From Micropterix aruncella (lineage: Eukaryota > Arthropoda > Insecta > Lepidoptera > Micropterigidae), in contig OX155951.1 in the NCBI GenBank assembly GCA_944548615.1, positions 21,945,934 through 22,009,933 of the forward strand: a stretch of 64,000 nt of DNA. The letters run 5' to 3'. Positions 1 through 11,416 of this stretch are shown here, one piece after another. Within the stretch, counting starts at the first letter, position 1. Every line of letters starts with the position of its first letter. A program made the translations under genes and the position numbers. The notes beneath the pieces are model-generated. The model had not been told where the DNA came from. It did no database searches and saw only the letters and a list, made by a program, of their open reading frames with translations.

Positions 1-1300
1 TGTCCTACTCGATATATAAGCGCTAAACCATGTTCATGAGACGGTCTCAATTTAAAATCGGCGGTTGATTGCAATCACACATCAGCAATATTAACAATGT
101 CTCATAAGTCACTGTGCATACGATTGCTCCTGAGACTATTAAGACCATTTCCAGATGGAAGTCTGTCTGTTTGTCTGCCTGTCTGACTGTGAGTGTATGT
201 GTGTATTCCTTCACGATAGCACAACTGTGACGATAGCGCCCAAACGCTTAATCTGATTTAGCTGAAATTAGGCATGCAGGCATCAATTGGTCTGGCAAGA
301 GTTGAAAACATTGTGGTGGAAATCAGTTTACCAGTCCGCAATAGTTATATTTCATTCCCAAAATATTGGACTTAGAGACATGAAATTTGATACGCAGATG
401 TCTTGTTGGGCCAAAATCATAATGCGAAGCTTCGGTTAGAATATCTTCTATACAAGCCACACTAATAATATTTAAATTCCAAGATATATTTTCAACGAAA
501 TCTAACCGGATTCGTCCGCCGGCCGAAAGAAGGCACTCATCGATTTTATTTATGAAATTAATATTCAAATGCAATCAGTCCTTGGCTACTTGCTAGGAAA
601 GTCTTGGGGTGATACGACTGTTTTTTTTCATAACTCACGTTTCCGATTGCGACTGGACGATGGGGGAAAATAAATAGCATCTCACATGCGGGTAACCTTT
701 CGCAACAGTGGGTTTCGTACATTCGGCAGTGGGTTTCCTCATCGGAAACTACGACTCGTTGGAAAAATAATTTAAATTTTGCGGTTGATTGAGACACGGC
801 GTGCGGCGCGGGCGGCTCGGCTCCCGTATATAATCGTATCAATTACGAAATGTAACGAGGCAAACGACGAAATAATTCGTGGCACGAGAGCGGGCTTCCG
901 CGACCAACGCCATACGTCACGCACTTCCGCAGCATCTTTTTTGTAATTGGACGAGTATACCAGTTGTGTCACAGTTCGTAGACTTCTCTCTCCCAGACTC
1001 CCACGAACATGTCTTGTCTGGTACGCGGAGATAACACCTCAAAAAAATGAAGTCGATGCCCTCGAACATTGTAAAAATATACCACATTCATATATTTTTT
1101 TAGCGGAATCATCGCTAGTTTTAATCAGAGCAGATCGTACTACCCCAGCCAGAAGTCATCCTAACCAAGTCCACCAGTATATATACGGTATGTGTTTGCG
1201 ACATGCCGACATTTCTTTCAGCCTCAGGGGGTAAGTGTACGTAAAATCGTCGATTCAATGATAAATGATAAAACTAAGAATGAAAATTGTTTTTTGTTTT
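1..1300. other. Unassigned AT-rich DNA, no supported gene
   Basis: Short open frames occur here but none shows a recognisable domain, codon bias or splice context. The stretch at about 780-930 is more GC-rich than its surroundings. An 83-codon minus-strand frame (323-574) shares a short segment with one at 8954-9136, which suggests an old dispersed repeat rather than a gene. Confidence 0.5.
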
Positions 1301-1705
1301 ATTTAATATTTTTTAAGCTATTGCATAGCTTTTATCGCGGGCCTAGTAGGCCAGCGCGGCGACCGAATGAAGAAATTTCTTAACGAAAATTAATGATTTT
1401 AAACTGATAATTACGTCTAAACGACTACTGCTTACGATTTGAAAAAAATATATGTTAAACAAGAACAGTTTCCTAATATTCTTAGCTTTGAATATTTTAA
1501 TTTTGTTTATATTACATAGTGTAATTAATTTGTGAAATTAGGTCTAACCGAACACAAAAACGACTACTACGCAAATACTATCTGGCGTAGTATTATGAAA
1601 CCTGCACCATTTTTAAGATAATTTAATTATCTATCTTTTTATCTACGATTTTTTTCGAATAATCCATTTTTTTTGCTTTATCGAATAAAAAATTCGTGCG
1701 CGGCG

Positions 1706-1797
1706 CTCTATCGAAAAACGTTTAAATTATTCCGAATCATTTGCTACCGCAGCCGCAAATGATTCTGAACAATTTCAACGTTTTCCGATAGAGCGCA
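1706..1797. repeat. Hairpin-forming inverted repeat (MITE-like core)
   Basis: Two arms of about 40 bases (starting GCGCTCTATCG and ending CGATAGAGCGC) are near-complementary around a loop of about 10 bases. It is flanked at 1316-1332 and 1860-1877 by related short palindromes built on GCTATTGCATAGC, each followed by a CGCGG motif. The whole 1.3-1.9 kb stretch may therefore be one non-autonomous element. No transposase is present, so the family is unknown. Confidence 0.6.
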
Positions 1798-1889
1798 GTT
1801 ATTTGATATCAGAAAAAATAAAATAAATAAATAATTATAATCGCATAAGTTGTTAAAAATGCTATGCAATAGCTTTACCGCGGCAGTCC

Positions 1890-2594
1890 CCGAGTGCCAT
1901 ACGTTTTTTTATTTTATTCATTTTTTAATATATTAAGAGTGTAAAAGGGCCTGCTCTACATAGAACACTGAGTTGAAAGTCATCTATAAGTTTTTCTTAT
2001 TTAGAATATTTATTTATACATATTTGAGCTAAAATACCTTCGGTTTAATTTGGTCTCTTCAAAATTTATCAATTTTAGATTAAATAACTACCTCCATCCT
2101 TGTAATTATTAAATGTAAATACCATTGCAATATAAAGTTTAAAATAAATAAAATAAAAACCTAAGAGCGGATATATCATGCTCTTTCGGCAGGCAATATA
2201 CAATTTCTGTTGGTACCACCTCGATACAGGTTATTCCTAGTGAGGTGGTAAACCACAAACTATCATATCTGAATCTCTTTCCGAGTTAGGAAGTAAATTG
2301 GAAAACTGTTTAATTAATTACGAAATATTAGGCTAAGAGAATGTTTTTGTAATTAAATGTATTTTTATGGACTTAAATAAATGAAATGAAAAAACGAAAG
2401 TACTTGTTTGCCGAGAAAAAGCGTTTAAAAATGTTCGGATGATTTTTTTCTTAGTAATGAAGGCCTAAATAAAAAAAAAGTATAGATGACTTTTTATTAC
2501 GAGTATAATAGAAGATGTAATGTAGGGAAGTTCCACCAACAACAATAGAATTTTTAAGCCACAAAATTACTGTAAGGTTACTCTGCTGATTTGA
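1890..2594. other. AT-rich DNA with A-rich tails, no gene seen
   Basis: There are A-rich stretches at about 2143-2160 and 2380-2395 resembling retroposon or transcript tails, but no recognisable body for either. Confidence 0.4.
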
Positions 2595-2845
2595 CCAGAC
2601 GCAGACAACTTGTACTGTCCGCGCGCAAGCTCCGAGGAATCGGGGGCTGGGGAAGCTGGCGGATGTCCGCCACCCCGACCATAGCTTCATACATCGCACT
2701 CTTCCAGTACTAGTACTAGGAGAGTACTTTGTACTGGGAGAGTGTAGGGTATGAAGCGATAATCGAGGGCGGCGAAATTCGCCCGCTTCCCTAGCCCCCG
2801 ATTCCTTGGAACTTGCGTGCGGACTGAAGGCAACTCATCCCCACT
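2595..2845. mobile_element. Palindromic foldback/MITE, about 250 bp
   Basis: Two arms of roughly 110 bases face each other. The left arm carries GAATCGGGGGCTGGGG near 2637 and the right arm carries the complementary CCTAGCCCCCGATTCC near 2801. They meet at a centre rich in AGTAC repeats (2705-2740). The arms are diverged but collinear throughout, and GC content is much higher than in the flanks. No coding capacity; family unknown. Confidence 0.7.
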
Positions 2846-5267
2846 TGTAGGCAAGTTTTCCCCACTTCGCTTTACATTGCTGAGCGATGTGTTTTTTTTA
2901 ATAACTTAGATATGACTGTAAGATATCGCTATAGCGATAAGTCCGCCATTTCTGCATAAATTGTCTTTGTTATAAAACCAGTGTAATATTCATTAAGTTT
3001 TGTTTTTATAGCACAATAAAGTTATTCTATTCTACTCTATTCTACTTATGTATACTAAGAAGCGAACCAGAAATAATACTAGGATAACCAGAAATGTGCA
3101 TAAAATAAATGAATGCTCTTTTATTAATTCTGTTCAAAAACACCTTGCTCCTCTCCTACTGAAATCACCATTCATAATGCCACTACATAATTAGCTCATC
3201 GAATAAAATGATCACTACTATCACTAATGACATTAGTTTCGCTAATTATTGTCAGTCAAATCATAATGATTCAGCTTTATCGCCACCATTTATTATGATG
3301 TTAAATTAATAAAAGATCTTTCAATAATTATGTTGATCATGGTTCATTCGTTTTCGACACACCGGATATTTGTCAATTTCCAAATAATGAATGCACGCGC
3401 GCAAGGTCTATTTCGAAAAATGTAGCTAGAATTACATTTTTTTTCTAAATCCATGTCTATATACCTACTCTTAACTACATAGAATTATAATTTTATCGCT
3501 TGACTGATTCTTTTATATTGCGGCATCAAAACTCGCGTAGAATGACAACAGTGTCACGTACCGCAGTCTCATCAACCAAACTGCGTGCGTCATGTTTGCA
3601 AATTGTCCTTTTAATACCGTCATATACACCTTTTTACTTTGTGTTTCGTTACAGTGCAGAGCTTCGGAGAAACGGTGTTGAGTTTCTAATCTGTTTGTTC
3701 TCTCTGGATTCGGCAGTGCAGGCACAAACTCTACACCCGAGTACATCAATAAAACCGTGTGGGTAACATGCGTCTCTCATTACATACGAGCGGATGTTGG
3801 CGGTGAAAGAATGCGCTGTGTGAAGAAACGTTCATGTCTAAGATAGATTTTACATCACACTAAATAGCCTGTGCGGCGCGCGGCGACGGCAGTGAACTTG
3901 AAGTAATTACCTACCGAATGAATAGCAATCGCTGTTGTAAAGTTCACTTTATATCGTGAGGTCAGTTCTGTAAGGAGTATTCTATTCTGGTCAATTTCTA
4001 CGCCTCTGTTTATAATTGAATTCTGTTTCGGATGCCCTCAATTTCCATCAATGCATTCTTCTTTTTCAGTTATACAGCTTATTTCAAGGTGTTTACCATC
4101 TTTTTATTAGTTGCGAGACCTTCTCTGTATTGTATCTATTTAAATGTTTGGGCCGATGCGTAATACAATTATGTTGATTGTATATTCTGAAAATATTTTT
4201 CGTATTATATAGATTTGCAAGTATCAACAACGCAGGACGTGGACTCTGTAGTTAAATTCGCGGCTGATTCTTGCTTAGTTTGAACAGATTGAAGGTTTTC
4301 AGATGCGAGTGCGTTTATTAGCTCTTTTGTGATGTTTAGAGTGGCAAATTTTCCCAGTATTATTGAGTCTGTTGTTATTTCTATTAATGTTTTTCTATTA
4401 GTCTTGAGTCTATTATTATTTCTTTTAATCTTTAAGTTGATATGGCTCTCAATAAGCCACATAATGTTTCTGGAACTGTACTTGATCCCTTATTAGCTTG
4501 TTTTTACATTTACTTTTAAGATGCTTCGACCAGACTGCTGAGGTTGTATGAATATTTATTGGTCCACTTAAGAAGCGTCGTTGAGGTTATTCCGCACTTC
4601 CTGGAGTTTTTCTAGTTTTCTGCCCTATAAGATTTCATCCTAAAGTGAATAATAAAATTATATCGATGTTAACGAAGGCATGTTGAGCACACCAGATAGA
4701 TTTATGAACTATGCCAATTCCACCAATTGAGTTCAAGAACAACCTTGTCTTTACTTCACAACGCAATTAAGTCTATATCTCCACTCTCCGTATTTCCATG
4801 TTTTGAAATGGCATTTGCTACCCCTTTAGTACAAATCAAGGTTACGATCAGTTTTGTTTCACTTAGTAGAACATTCGTGTTCAGTTTTTATTGATAGATG
4901 TTATTTTTAGCGCAGGAGTATCTGGCAAGTTACAAACATGATGTTGAACCTGTGGGATAATTAATAAAACTCAAGTTCCGATTTATTTCCTACGGGGATG
5001 TGTGCGCTGTGGCATGTCTGTTTAGTCATTGGTCCCTGAATTCCTTCTATAGTATGGCAAAGGACCAAATCGCTACTGCACATCTAGCGGGAGGAAATGA
5101 CAGAAAAGCTCCATTATGCAAATCCCCATTATGTGTTTTGTCCTGGACTGACTTTTATAATTAATCTTAAAACTAATATTTGCTTGTGGTGGTGGTAATG
5201 GAATACGTATGCAGCCGATTTCTTGGCAAGCATCCGGAATTCGCCCTAAGCGAACCACAGAAAACTT
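2846..5267. other. AT-rich DNA without recognisable gene
   Basis: I see only short open frames without domain similarity, including overlapping frames on both strands at 3500-3766 and an 85-codon minus frame at 4205-4462. A short imperfect pentanucleotide-like run (TTCTATTCTA) lies near 3025. No exon or RNA gene could be supported. Confidence 0.45.
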
Positions 5268-5650
5268 CTAACCGACGCACGGCTTTGCCAGACTTCCTGC
5301 ACTGATCCAGGAGTTTTGTGAGTATACGGTCAAGCAGCGTCTTTTATTGCTAACTGATAGACAAAAATTCCTTCCACTCCTGCGGACATGATGCGTCGCC
5401 AAACGCCACCCGATGCGGAATGCTCGACAGTACTGGTATCCAAAATCCTTGCAAAACTGGTAGTCAGGGGGCAAGGCTGCCTGCTGGTTACCTTTCCCGG
5501 TGCCTTGCCGTAATGCGTTGGCCCCTGACGGATATGTTGGCTTAGCTATACGGTAAATTTGTATTGCCTGTAAGTCATCTACGCCCACCTCGCCCAAACT
5601 TCCTGAGGTGACGGGTTCGCCCGTTATAGTTGACATTCTAAGTTGTCGGG
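5268..5650 (+). repeat. Dispersed repeat family R, diverged copy 1
   Basis: This stretch shares collinear blocks with 24127-24835 and 52960-53565: a TACCTTTCCCGGTGCC block (about 5490), a GCTTAGCTA-ACGGTA block (about 5541) and the terminal GAGGTGACGGGTTCGCCC block (about 5605). All three copies are in the same orientation. None encodes a recognisable domain; it may be the untranslated part of a LINE or a large SINE. Strand is arbitrary. Confidence 0.6.
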
Positions 5651-8410
5651 AAAAACAATTTGGTGATGTTTCCGATGTCGCTATCTTAGTACCTCTGGTT
5701 CCAGCTGGTGACGTTTCGGTCTCGATGTACTCACTTCACGAAGTTGAGTGAATTAAAATTTGAATTAATTTTCTGGTTTATATTTTTGACACTATAGTCG
5801 ACAGCGATTATTCTACTTTCGATGGTCATAATATTACGAATATGTTTATTCCATGAAAACTATACAATATAATCACCTGCAACCATGGAACGTATTCTAC
5901 CAATTACTTGCCTTGCGCGCAAAGAAAATTCACGTTTTCCACTAACATTCGTCACGCAATCATCAGCCTCTCGTGCGGTGCATGTTTCTTATTTGGATGG
6001 TCGCCGATTAAGACATTCCGCGTTGGGTTTCACTCGTGAAAGCAAATTCAAAACACACTAATTGCCTGTTCGTAACAAGGCCAATCTTTGTTTGAACATA
6101 TTGCGCCTCCCTCTGTCAGCGAGCCGCGGCAACTTTCTTGATCGTTGGGGCGAGCTTGGCAACGTCAAACTATTAAAGTATGGATTTATTTATATGGCAA
6201 TGATTGAGTAAAACGCTGGAGCGAAGGGAATCAGGTTCCTAAAGAGCTTATTATTAAATTAGATAGAGCAGCAGCAGAAAGAAAGGCGTTAGATCTTTTT
6301 AGTTTTTTTTTCAACTATCCTAAAAGACTATAAATAGGGCGACTTGCACTAATGCTAGATAATTAAGTAATCACGGCTGATAGCGCCAGCCATAATTGAA
6401 TCCCAAATTCGTTTGAACAACCCGCCGTTAGGTAAGAACTGTACAAATTTTGGAGGTTAGACTTGTGTAAAACGTATCTTTATTTTAATAAAGAAAAAAT
6501 CCTCATAATTGACATAATTGACGCCAAATATCGTAATTTTCCTTTTTTTCGTTTCAAGGTTATATTGCTGGATTTGACTATCACATTATTATTTGATAAT
6601 TATGAAATACATTGTGCTCTTTATTTGATCAGCATCTTTTAGTATGTCATTATTTTCTAATTAGCATTTATATTCAAATCGATTATAAATTTTTATACAA
6701 AAAAAAATATCTAATCACAACTATCACATTATTAGAATGTTAGACCCAAGGGCGAATCCAAGTATAGGAATGCATATCTACTGGAGTAGAACTAAATTGT
6801 ATTGTATTGTGCAGGGTGTGTGTGCGTTTCTTGAGTTCAAAATAGGCCACATCTACCTGCTCACGCACATCAAGAGTTCCTGCTAATTGATCTGTCAGTA
6901 TAACTAGATTATTAGACATTGAAGCAACCTAGGCGGAACTCATCTTGGGATTCTCATAGCCTACCTTGGCAGAAAATATCCCCTTCACTTGATAGAAGGA
7001 GTCAAGCTACGGCTTCTCTGAACTCACTTGTTTTTCCTTGACTAAATTCAAAACGTACAGCCCTTGCTCCCGATACTGCGGCATCTCTTCATGATGCGCA
7101 TGCGCATCACGCTAAATTAATCACGTGTTGATTATTGTTGCAGTCGCTGTCGGCTTGTTTGTACATCGTTGAGGGGAATTCGGGCTGTTTAGCGTTTAAT
7201 GGCGCTTGCGTTTCTCTGTCATCCGTTATGCATTTCGTGTTGCTCTGCAAATAGTTTACTGCTGATACTTTCACTTTTCAACACTCTTATCTGATATAAT
7301 CTCATAAACAATACTTATTTTCTTGAGAATTAATAAGGAAATCCTCTGCTCTAGTATTCGAAATGTCGTTTTAAGTCTAGCCATCGAATCGAGCAATTAA
7401 GACGATTCGACTAATTATTGTTATCTTAATTCGTCTCTATTTTCTGAAACTTCGCTGATTTCGCTTCTGCAATTCATCCACTTTCGTTGAAATTTCTCGC
7501 ACATTGTGCTCCGCTTTTTCTACTGAACAAATGGTTCCCGCGCTTTTTTGATGCACTTGAAGTCGCTGCTCTTGGACACGCATACGAAGTAAAGTTGATA
7601 ACAGGCCGTGTAATTAGTGCCATCTTGTAAAACAATGGCTTCTTCTTGTTAAGAGATTGCTGCTTCTGAAGATAATGCTAATGTGGCTATAAATGGATAA
7701 TAACAGTTAATTTGGATTGATTTTGCTGGGATTGCAGCATAAGAGTGGAGCAGCTAAAATATACTATTTTTAATGCACATAGTTGATATAAGAAATGCAT
7801 AATAACACAGTGCAACATGTATATTTGTGTTTTTTTTGCCTCTTTTCCAAGTACGTAATGTAAATCACGTAAGACACTAATCTATACTGTTTTTTTTTCT
7901 GACGTGCGTTTCTGCTGGCATCCCATGTTTTCTAAATTATTTCTACATGTGAGAAAATGTTATTGGATATCAGTTAGTATTCTGATTGTTAATTTCACAT
8001 GGCTGTTGGTTTTCCTTAAATAAATAAATAAATAAATATTTTAAGTATATTTTTATTCTCTTCCTTTTAAATTTGTTTATTTCACTATTTTTTCCTACAT
8101 AATTACTACTTTACCAATATTACATCTTATTGAAATTCCTTCAACTATTTATTTTAATACGTTTTTTTTATGATGGATATTTTAAAATTTGAAATGAAGC
8201 CTCTAGTAATAATGTAATAAAGTACTGCAGTTAATTATATCGTGATTTTCTTTAAAAAACAAAAATACGTTTTCAAAACTCATTTAATTAAAAGAGTATC
8301 AAACAGCCTTATGCCATTAGAAACGTATGTCATTGAGAAAGAATAGAACATTGGATAAATCGCCAAAAAATATGAGCGATGATGCTGCCAGTATAAATAC
8401 GTACTTTCAT
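5651..8410. other. AT-rich DNA without recognisable gene
   Basis: About 2.7 kb with no frame or repeat I can assign. A short AAAT-type run lies at 8018-8036. Nothing resembles an RNA gene or a known element end. Confidence 0.45.
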
Positions 8411-8413
8411 ATA

Positions 8414-8712
8414 GGGCTCGATTGCGTTTCTTCTTGAACTAAAATCGGAAATTAGTCCGTGTGAACGAGACGGGGCAATACGCTAGAGCGGAGTGTGAGA
8501 TGACCGGTTGTGACTTTTTCGCATTAAAACTGCGCGCCAAGGTCAAATCTTACACCGCACGAAATATGCTCGAATTTATTTGGACGAGTATAAGTTCGGC
8601 AGGTAGTATTTATCGACGATCGTTCGTTTCATATTCCGCTCTAACGTATAGCTCTGTCTCGTTCGCTTGAACTAATTTTAGTTTTAGTTCACAAAGAAAC
8701 GCAATCGGGCCC
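8414..8712 (+). mobile_element. Non-autonomous TIR element (GGGCYCGATTGCG family), copy 1
   Basis: The element opens with GGGCTCGATTGCGTTTC and closes with its inverted match ending CGCAATCGGGCCC, so it has terminal inverted repeats of at least 16 bases. A 3-bp direct duplication ATA sits at 8411-8413 and 8713-8715. A second copy in opposite orientation lies at 18596-18881, also with a 3-bp duplication (AGA). A 69-codon frame inside has no domain and is unlikely to be translated. Three-base duplications fit PIF/Harbinger- or CACTA-mobilised elements, but the superfamily is not established. Confidence 0.85.
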
Positions 8713-8715
8713 ATA

Positions 8716-9636
8716 AGCTACATAGAACAAATTTCGGTAGACAAAGAGCCACAAATTGTGCCCAGCCATTTCTAATAAAATCGTGATATTGATCTCCCAG
8801 CAAAACTCGGAAAACGAGGATTTCCTCACTCTAGCGCATAATTCACTCACTCACAGTGGAGATTCATAGACTTTCAACGCAGCATTCAACACAACTAGTA
8901 ATTGCGGATGGAGAAGTTCAGATCAAAGCCGGTATAAACTTGTCCAAAAACTTTCATCTCTTGGAAAAAGCGAAGGGAAATAAATTGTATTTCAGATGAA
9001 AAATCGTCACACCCACTTCCTGCGTCTCGGTTGGAATGTAATCCCCGTAGAAATAATTATGCGAGGGGATGAGTAAATCTTCCCAAATGGGAAGATTAGG
9101 TGGTTTGATGAAATTGATATTTAAGGCAGATGGCATATTTTAAAAATCCGGCTAGGTACGTATATTTAAAGGGCAGAACTGTGAAAGTAAAATTGCGAGT
9201 ATTTTAAAAATCCGACTAAGTATTTATTAAAGGGCAGAATTCTGAAAGTAAATGCCGATGCTTTGACCATTTAATACGACATCATAAACGATACTACATA
9301 CAATTTGATTAATAAAAAAGTGTGTTAAAAATAAAAGGAGGTGTAGTCAAAATCTAGGTCTAGGGAATAACAGTTGCATTAGTTACTAATACCACAGTTT
9401 TAGTATAATGTGCTAATACGTTTGATTATATAGGACATTAGATAGCTGGTATAGTAAGATTTGGCAACCCTTCTGAAATATCGAAATGCGGGTGGCGCTG
9501 ATAGTATCGACGGCCAAACTAATAGCTATTTATTTGTCCATCTATAAAAATACTGATGATGAATCGTTTCTTTATAAAAGACTGATTAATTATAAAAACC
9601 CAATAATTTAACCAACGATAACGAAATTCAATTATT
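8716..9636. other. AT-rich DNA with a small tandem duplication
   Basis: A stretch of about 65 bases is present twice in tandem at roughly 9131-9190 and 9198-9256 (shared AAAAATCCG and AAAGGGCAGAA blocks). No gene is seen. The minus frame 8954-9136 shares a short motif with the one at 323-574. Confidence 0.5.
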
Positions 9637-9641
9637 AGTAC

Positions 9642-11063
9642 TGGTTGGGATTTTTACCCGGTTTGCATAAACCCACTTTACTTGTGAATTTACGCGACCC
9701 CCTTTGTGCTGGGTAATTACCCCTTCGATTATCTTCAATGGTTTTCACCTTGGACTGTATTCAAATGGTAATCACTCACCAGCTAGGTTGGTTTTTCTCT
9801 CAGGGGTGGTTGTCTCGAACGATTGGTGGATTCCAACCTCACAAGGAAATTAGTTCGGCGAGAGGCTTCCGTGATAGAACCTCACTTTCCTCAGGTCACG
9901 CAGGATAAGCTTCCGTCGAAAATAAACACTTTTTATTCGCGAGACTTTCTTTTATTCGGTCACTTATCTTTACTTTTACATTGAGTTCCGAGTACTTATA
10001 ATTTACTACTAAGTCCCGGTGCTTGGATCGCGGCGCGTTCACGCTGATCCTTTGCCAATTTACAACTGAAGCTTTCGCTCTTTTCTGTCGTCGATCGCCA
10101 TTACATTTTTTTTAAGATAGCGACCGCCCTTACCTCTCATTGGTCTAGATCCTTCCAGAAATTTCTAAACACACCCCTATTACTGCGCCGCACACGTTTT
10201 GTCCAATAACGAGACAGGGCGCATAACAGATGCAACCCCGTTTGAGAGAGACATCGCGATCATGCTTCCTCGCTTGCACGCTAGAGCGAGAAGCGAATAC
10301 ACTAGTTGTCTCTGTCGTACATTTAAACATTTTATAGACATATTATTTGCTTAATTTAAAAGAAAAGAATCTACCCTAGTACAGGCATGAACCTAGTTGG
10401 GTAGTTTTTTAAGACATAATTTTCGTACTACTTCCTCTTAAATAAAGCATTATTATTATTATTGTTATTACAGATTCTCGTCGCAAACGCCACCGTTCCC
10501 GAGTACATATTGTCTTAAACATAGGTTAGTTTCAGGTCATTAGTAACAAGTTAATATTAATGTTAGATCGTTAATTAGGCTAATTAAGTTGTCTCTCCTA
10601 GCGCTTTACTTTACATTAAACGAAATACTATATGCTATGCTTAATTAATTAATCATGCAAGTTTCTTTACATTTTAAACTATATTATTTCTAGGGGGAAT
10701 TGTGGGATTTGGAGTATGTATGATTTTTTGTAACGTCCACGGTTTTTATTTCGTAGTCTTTTGCCAGTCGCCTCGCCAGGGAATTTATCGTTACCATGTG
10801 TTACTAAGGGGTCCTTTTCACGATTTATTTTGAATGGGAACGTTGTCGGTCCCTGGATTCTCGTGTTTCAGGGTCGACCGCTCGTTTATTTTATATTTTA
10901 TAGCCCCTTTCTGTCCTTTCCTTTGAGTTATCAGCTATTTTTCAAGGAATCTCATATCCTCGGCGTCCGTGACTAATTATGTTTCCTACCCTTTGTAAGA
11001 GGGTCTCACTTTTAGGGAAGATTTATCGACCCTGGCGTCCGCTCTTTCGGATATTCTGAACCA
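9642..11063 (-). repeat. 3' LTR of BEL/Pao element 1
   Basis: 1422 bp, collinear with 17124-18545 and without a difference that I could see. On the minus strand it runs TGGTTCAG...CCAACCA. It contains AATAAA on the minus strand near 9931-9937, a candidate polyadenylation signal. Short open frames within it (for example 10145-10330) recur identically in the other LTR and show no domain. Confidence 0.95.
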
Positions 11064-11080
11064 TTCCCCCCCCCCAATGG
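11064..11080 (-). other. Polypurine tract of BEL/Pao element 1
   Basis: Directly abutting the 3' LTR, the minus strand reads a run of ten G followed by AA. This is the purine-rich primer position for plus-strand DNA synthesis in LTR retrotransposons. Confidence 0.85.
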
Positions 11081-11416
11081 GCTCTGAGCCTCATTGGCTC
11101 CTGTCTCCATCTATTTGGTTTACCTAATTTACATCTTATTTACATAATCCAGTCTTATTTTTTACTCATTCACCTATGGGATTCTACTTATCTAACTGTC
11201 ATATTCAATTTTCCTTATTGGTCTAGTGAGGTGACGGATCTTTCTTATTCAACCTATGAGAATTTCTCATTAATCTACTTAGAATATGTACCGCTTTCCG
11301 TTAACTTTCGTTTTTCATTTCTTACGAGACAAACGTCAACTTGCGTTTTCACTTTTAAATTCTAGCTAGACTATTTTTATTTTCTACTGTGACGAATAGA
11401 CTTTCGCTTTTTCCAC

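Noticed and set aside
10145..10330. 61-codon minus frame in the LTR of element 1, repeated at 17627-17812
   Set aside because: Present in both LTRs only because the LTRs are duplicates; no domain.
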